Positions 59,840-62,803 of a stretch of 62,803 nt of DNA are shown here, one piece after another. The first letter of the stretch is position 1; the number at the start of each line of letters is the position of its first letter. The notes beneath the pieces were generated by a model. That model saw nothing but the letters and a program-made list of their open reading frames with translations. It did not search any database and had not been told where the DNA came from. The translations under genes and the position numbers were made by a program. Origin of the DNA: Setomelanomma holmii (Eukaryota > Ascomycota > Dothideomycetes > Pleosporales > Phaeosphaeriaceae); contig ML978305.1 of assembly GCA_010015745.1 (NCBI GenBank), positions 1 through 62,803 on the forward strand. Reading direction: 5' to 3'.

Positions 59840-60788
59840 GGGAGAAAATGATCCTAGTCTTCTTTTGTTTTAGATGCATTTGGAGTTTGGGAAGTGACGA
59901 TGCATACTTAGGAACGCTCGCTTGTATGCATGGTTTAGACTCATTGGCAGGCGTCTTTAAAAGTTTTAAAACCGCAAATTGCAACTTTTTTTTTGGCTTA
60001 TCAAGGTCATGCATGCTTGTATAGAATTCCTGCTTTTCCACAAGAGTGGCTAATGCAATGTTTGTTCAGCGTGCAACGATTTAGAAACAAAACTTTCCCG
60101 TAAGAAAGCATCTCGGGTCATCTTCAGTGCAAGTGAAGGTGAGTAAGGCGTGACGAAGAGCTTGGCCTGCGTTCAACGGCTTGGTGATACAATAACCCAA
60201 TATGGCAGGTTGCCACGCGTTTGTCATCAGAGGTGAAGGTGAACTAGCGTGGAAGAGCTTGGCCAGCGATCAGCAACTTAATGAATAATTGCCTGATCGG
60301 GTGTATTAGGATATTGCCGGCACATGAGAAGAAGAATACAAGAGCTTGGCCCGTATTCAATGGCTTTGTGAAAAATTGCCGAATCGGAAACTTGGAGTAA
60401 TATGAAGCCATCTCGAGACTTTTATGTCTCGATGTAATAGGATCATGCGCAGTCGTTCCAGTGTGTATACAACCACCTGGATGAGATCGACGATGTATTG
60501 CGGCTTCCAAGCCTTGCAAGCAGCGCTGCTTAGACTGGGCAACGGGACTCGAGAATGAGGAAGCTAAATGTAGGTGCGCAAGACGAACAGTAAATGTGAG
60601 AGTTCAGCCAGTGAGATTACCAACATCTGTCTCGAAGCCGTTTGTCGGTCTAGCCGTTTGTCTGTCGAAAGGATTTTAAAGCGACAGCTTCGAAATAAAA
60701 AGCCCCTCGACCATCTTCCCAATCACCAGCGATAGCCAACGACCGTTGTGCCAATACGTGCAACCATCGAGCCTCAACCGTGCTCACC
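59840..60788. other. Intergenic region at the right border of the GAG locus
   Basis: About 950 bp. It holds the degenerate tandem repeat listed separately. No gene is supported. Confidence 0.4.
60130..60390. repeat. Degenerate tandem repeat, three units of about 90-97 bp
   Basis: Units begin gaagagcttggcctgcgttc (60155), gaagagcttggccagcgatc (60252) and caagagcttggcccgtattc (60339). Spacing is 97 and 87 bp. The first two units also share an upstream block 'gtgaaggtga..ta..gcgtg'. Units two and three share a downstream block 'aattgcc.gatcgg'. No gene or target-site structure is attached. Confidence 0.6.
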
Positions 60789-62094
60789 ATGTCGACTTCG
60801 CCCGTCCTTCTCACATCAGGCGATTGGACACCCACAAATACGTGCGCTCCATCCTTGCTAAGGCTGCCGCCTAAGATCCGGAATAAGGTCTATGGCCTCC
60901 TTCTCCAGAACCACGGACCAATACGAGTTGACAGCTCCCCACCAGGCTAACGTCGGGAGATTGGCCGGGACAATTGTACCTGAGCTGTTGTCCCTAGCCG
61001 GAGATGCAGCAGATATACGCCACTCTATGTAGGCCCAATGAGCAAGTTGTTCTTGACATGTCGAACAGATCTGCTGAGAGGCGGCTACAACATACTACAG
61101 TCGCAACACCATCCTCATCATGCATCACGCCGCGAACGGCTTCTATATCACCTACGGCACAAAACGCTGGCTGGAAGAGATTGGTTCCCAAGCTTCTATG
61201 GTTAGAAAAGTCGTTATAGACCTGGACTGTTTGTGTCCTGCAGACTGCATGATCGCGTGGCCAGGTTTTGGCAAGCATCACCACCTCAGCCTCGAGATGT
61301 TCGATGTGAAACCCGTGCTGGGCTACATGTGGCGGTATGAACTGAGCCTGGACATATCCTTAACACAAGATGGAGGGCGCAGATATCAGGAGAACATCGC
61401 GGAGCATCCAACGATCTTGCCACCAGCTGCGTACGGGTACGATGTTGCGTCTATCACGCAGACATTTCGATCGCTGATGCAAGAACAGTTGAGGGTAAGG
61501 GAGTACGGCTCTCTACTCCACTCCGTTGGCATAGAGCGGGATAGTGCAATGGGTGCCTTGCAGTGGGCGACCACGAATAAATCTGGCTGCCCAGATTACA
61601 ACACTCCGAAGGATACTTGCGGCTGCACACAACAGCTGAAAATCTTCGCTCCATACACCAATACGTTCTCGATCTTGGAAGGCGGGGACTTGTTGCGTCT
61701 ACAAGATCGAGAAATGTCGATGCGATTCTTCTCACTACCAGACAGTATACATGAGAAGGTCGTCGACTTCATTGTCAAGCAGAACCGACCGATCGAGATT
61801 GATGTCAATACACAGCGCGGCTTCGACCCTAGTCTTGCGCAAGTTGATCGCTCTATCTTCTGGGAAAATTGGGATCGGTTCATCAAGCACAATAGGTTCA
61901 TCCTCCGGTATACGGTACGTGACGGCTCGAGCAATCTGTCCGACCTCGGCAGTCTTCGTCGACTACTACGCAAGGACTTTAAAGCTCCTCTTTGGGAGGC
62001 TTCAGGGTTTTGCGCATGGCCATTTCCGTTGCTTCTAGAAGATGCAGTGGCAATTCGTGTGGTATCGGTCTTCGCATCACGCGGGGCGGTTTGA
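60789..62094 (+). pseudogene. Decayed 2EXR-type hypothetical gene
   Basis: ATG 60789 encodes MSTSPVLLTSGDWTPTNTCA and then LRLPPKIRNKVYGLLLQN, the 2EXR/F-box-like motif, before a TAA at 60948. Further on, KLFLTCRTDLL (about 61040-61075) sits in one frame. Its natural continuation EAATTYYSRNTILIMHHAAN sits in another, after a TGA, so an indel near 61075 is likely. From there the frame is open to 62094 (contains GTKRWLEEIGSQASMVRKVV, typical of this family, and FFSLPDSIHEKVVDFIVK). No consensus introns repair the breaks. The last 300 codons look intact, so a shorter protein starting at ATG 61120 may still be made. The function of the family is unknown. Confidence 0.5.
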
Positions 62095-62803
62095 CTCCAA
62101 GAACTTCGCATCGATGCACTGCCTCTGGTAGCGGAGACTTCGTCAACCTCTGGGGCGCGGGACGTGGTCATTGTGATCAAGAACAAGTCAGGCAGAGGTG
62201 TGGCGAAGCACAAGCTGATCTGCATGAACTGCGACAGAAGGTTGCTAAGGAACTGGTGGGTGCTGCATTCCCCTCGTTGGTAAAGGGACGCGTGCCGTGT
62301 CCAAAGATCTGACCGACACGATGAGGGCTCCTGAAAACTCCGCTTTCTGCTGGCAGCGCGTTAGCCGAGTGTTGGAGCATGCTTGGGGACAGATGGCGGG
62401 CATAGTGGGCTGTCAAGCCTGGGAAAGGTAGTATCGGAGGATAGCAGAAGTTTTAGAGATTTTATGAGATTTCCTGGAGCCCCATGGACGTCTCTTCCCA
62501 GATGTGACTGATGACGTCGGTTTCGCGCTCGTTATGGGACCTTCCTTATTGTTCCCTCAACTAGGCCGGAGCTAGATCTCTATCGTCCAGAAGGACGATG
62601 AGGGGCACACTACAGTGCCGATCGCTGAAGCGACCCGCTCGGTGAAGCGACCCACCCCAACATCATAACATGTCAGCATCTACGCCTACTCAGGAGTAGC
62701 GCGTTTCATTACTGATTATGTAATAGGAGGATATATATTCGCTCTCTTTGATATACTTATCAATCAACCAACTTCTTCCTCAATCCTCCTCTCTCACATG
62801 TTA
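62095..62803. other. Right-edge region without a recognised gene
   Basis: No supported coding sequence. It ends in an AT-rich, then CT-rich stretch that could be the promoter of a gene beyond the window, or an LTR end (see next entry). Confidence 0.35.
62666..62803. repeat. Possible LTR-like end at the window edge
   Basis: The segment is bounded by the inverted heptamer taacatg (62666-62672) and catgtta (62797-62803). It contains a short palindrome (ctactcaggagtag), a TATA-like stretch (gatatatattc) and a pyrimidine-rich end. These are features of small fungal copia-type LTRs. No target-site duplication or internal element can be seen, so a plain promoter is as likely. Confidence 0.2.

Overview
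The window is nuclear DNA of a filamentous ascomycete (Pezizomycotina; a Dothideomycete-like fungus is my best guess, not proven). The evidence is short introns (45-60 bp, GTRNGN donors, CTAAC/CTGAC branch points), roughly 50% GC, and fungus-specific families: hybrid histidine kinase, Zn2Cys6 regulator, GH55 glucanase, Rtc3 and a galactosaminogalactan cluster. No bacterial-style operons, rRNA, tRNA or CRISPR were seen.

Left part (1-37 kb), ordinary genes in this order: a C-terminal fragment resembling a HET-domain protein; an uncertain hypothetical gene; a 1505-aa hybrid histidine kinase; a WW-domain gene broken by a frameshift and two TAG codons; a thymine/uracil DNA glycosylase; a secreted GH55 exo-beta-1,3-glucanase; a decayed 2EXR/F-box-like gene; an intact F-box protein; a cysteine-rich single-pass membrane protein; an AAA ATPase; Rtc3 (SBDS-like); a RhoGEF; the proteasome chaperone Nas2; Ran GTPase; and a Zn2Cys6 transcription factor.

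Right part (38.3-59.8 kb): an apparently complete galactosaminogalactan (GAG) exopolysaccharide locus. The order is uge3 (UDP-hexose 4-epimerase, -), sph3 (spherulin-4/GH135 hydrolase, +), ega3 (GH114 endo-galactosaminidase, -), agd3 (deacetylase, -), gtb3 (3075-aa membrane glycosyltransferase with a C-terminal GT4 module, +). As I recall it, this is the same order as in Aspergillus fumigatus. Uge3 would make UDP-Gal and UDP-GalNAc, Gtb3 would polymerise and export the chain, Agd3 would deacetylate it, and Sph3 and Ega3 would cleave it. Four genes read through cleanly once introns are removed. The sph3 frame does not: it has an in-frame TAA and a one-base mismatch between its two halves unless unusual splice sites are used. 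A 3-kb gene-free spacer separates sph3 from ega3.

The right edge (59.8-62.8 kb) holds a degenerate tandem repeat, a second decayed 2EXR-type gene and a possible LTR-like end. Exon joins were worked out by hand from splice motifs and frame closure. Family names come from recognised motifs, not from database searches.
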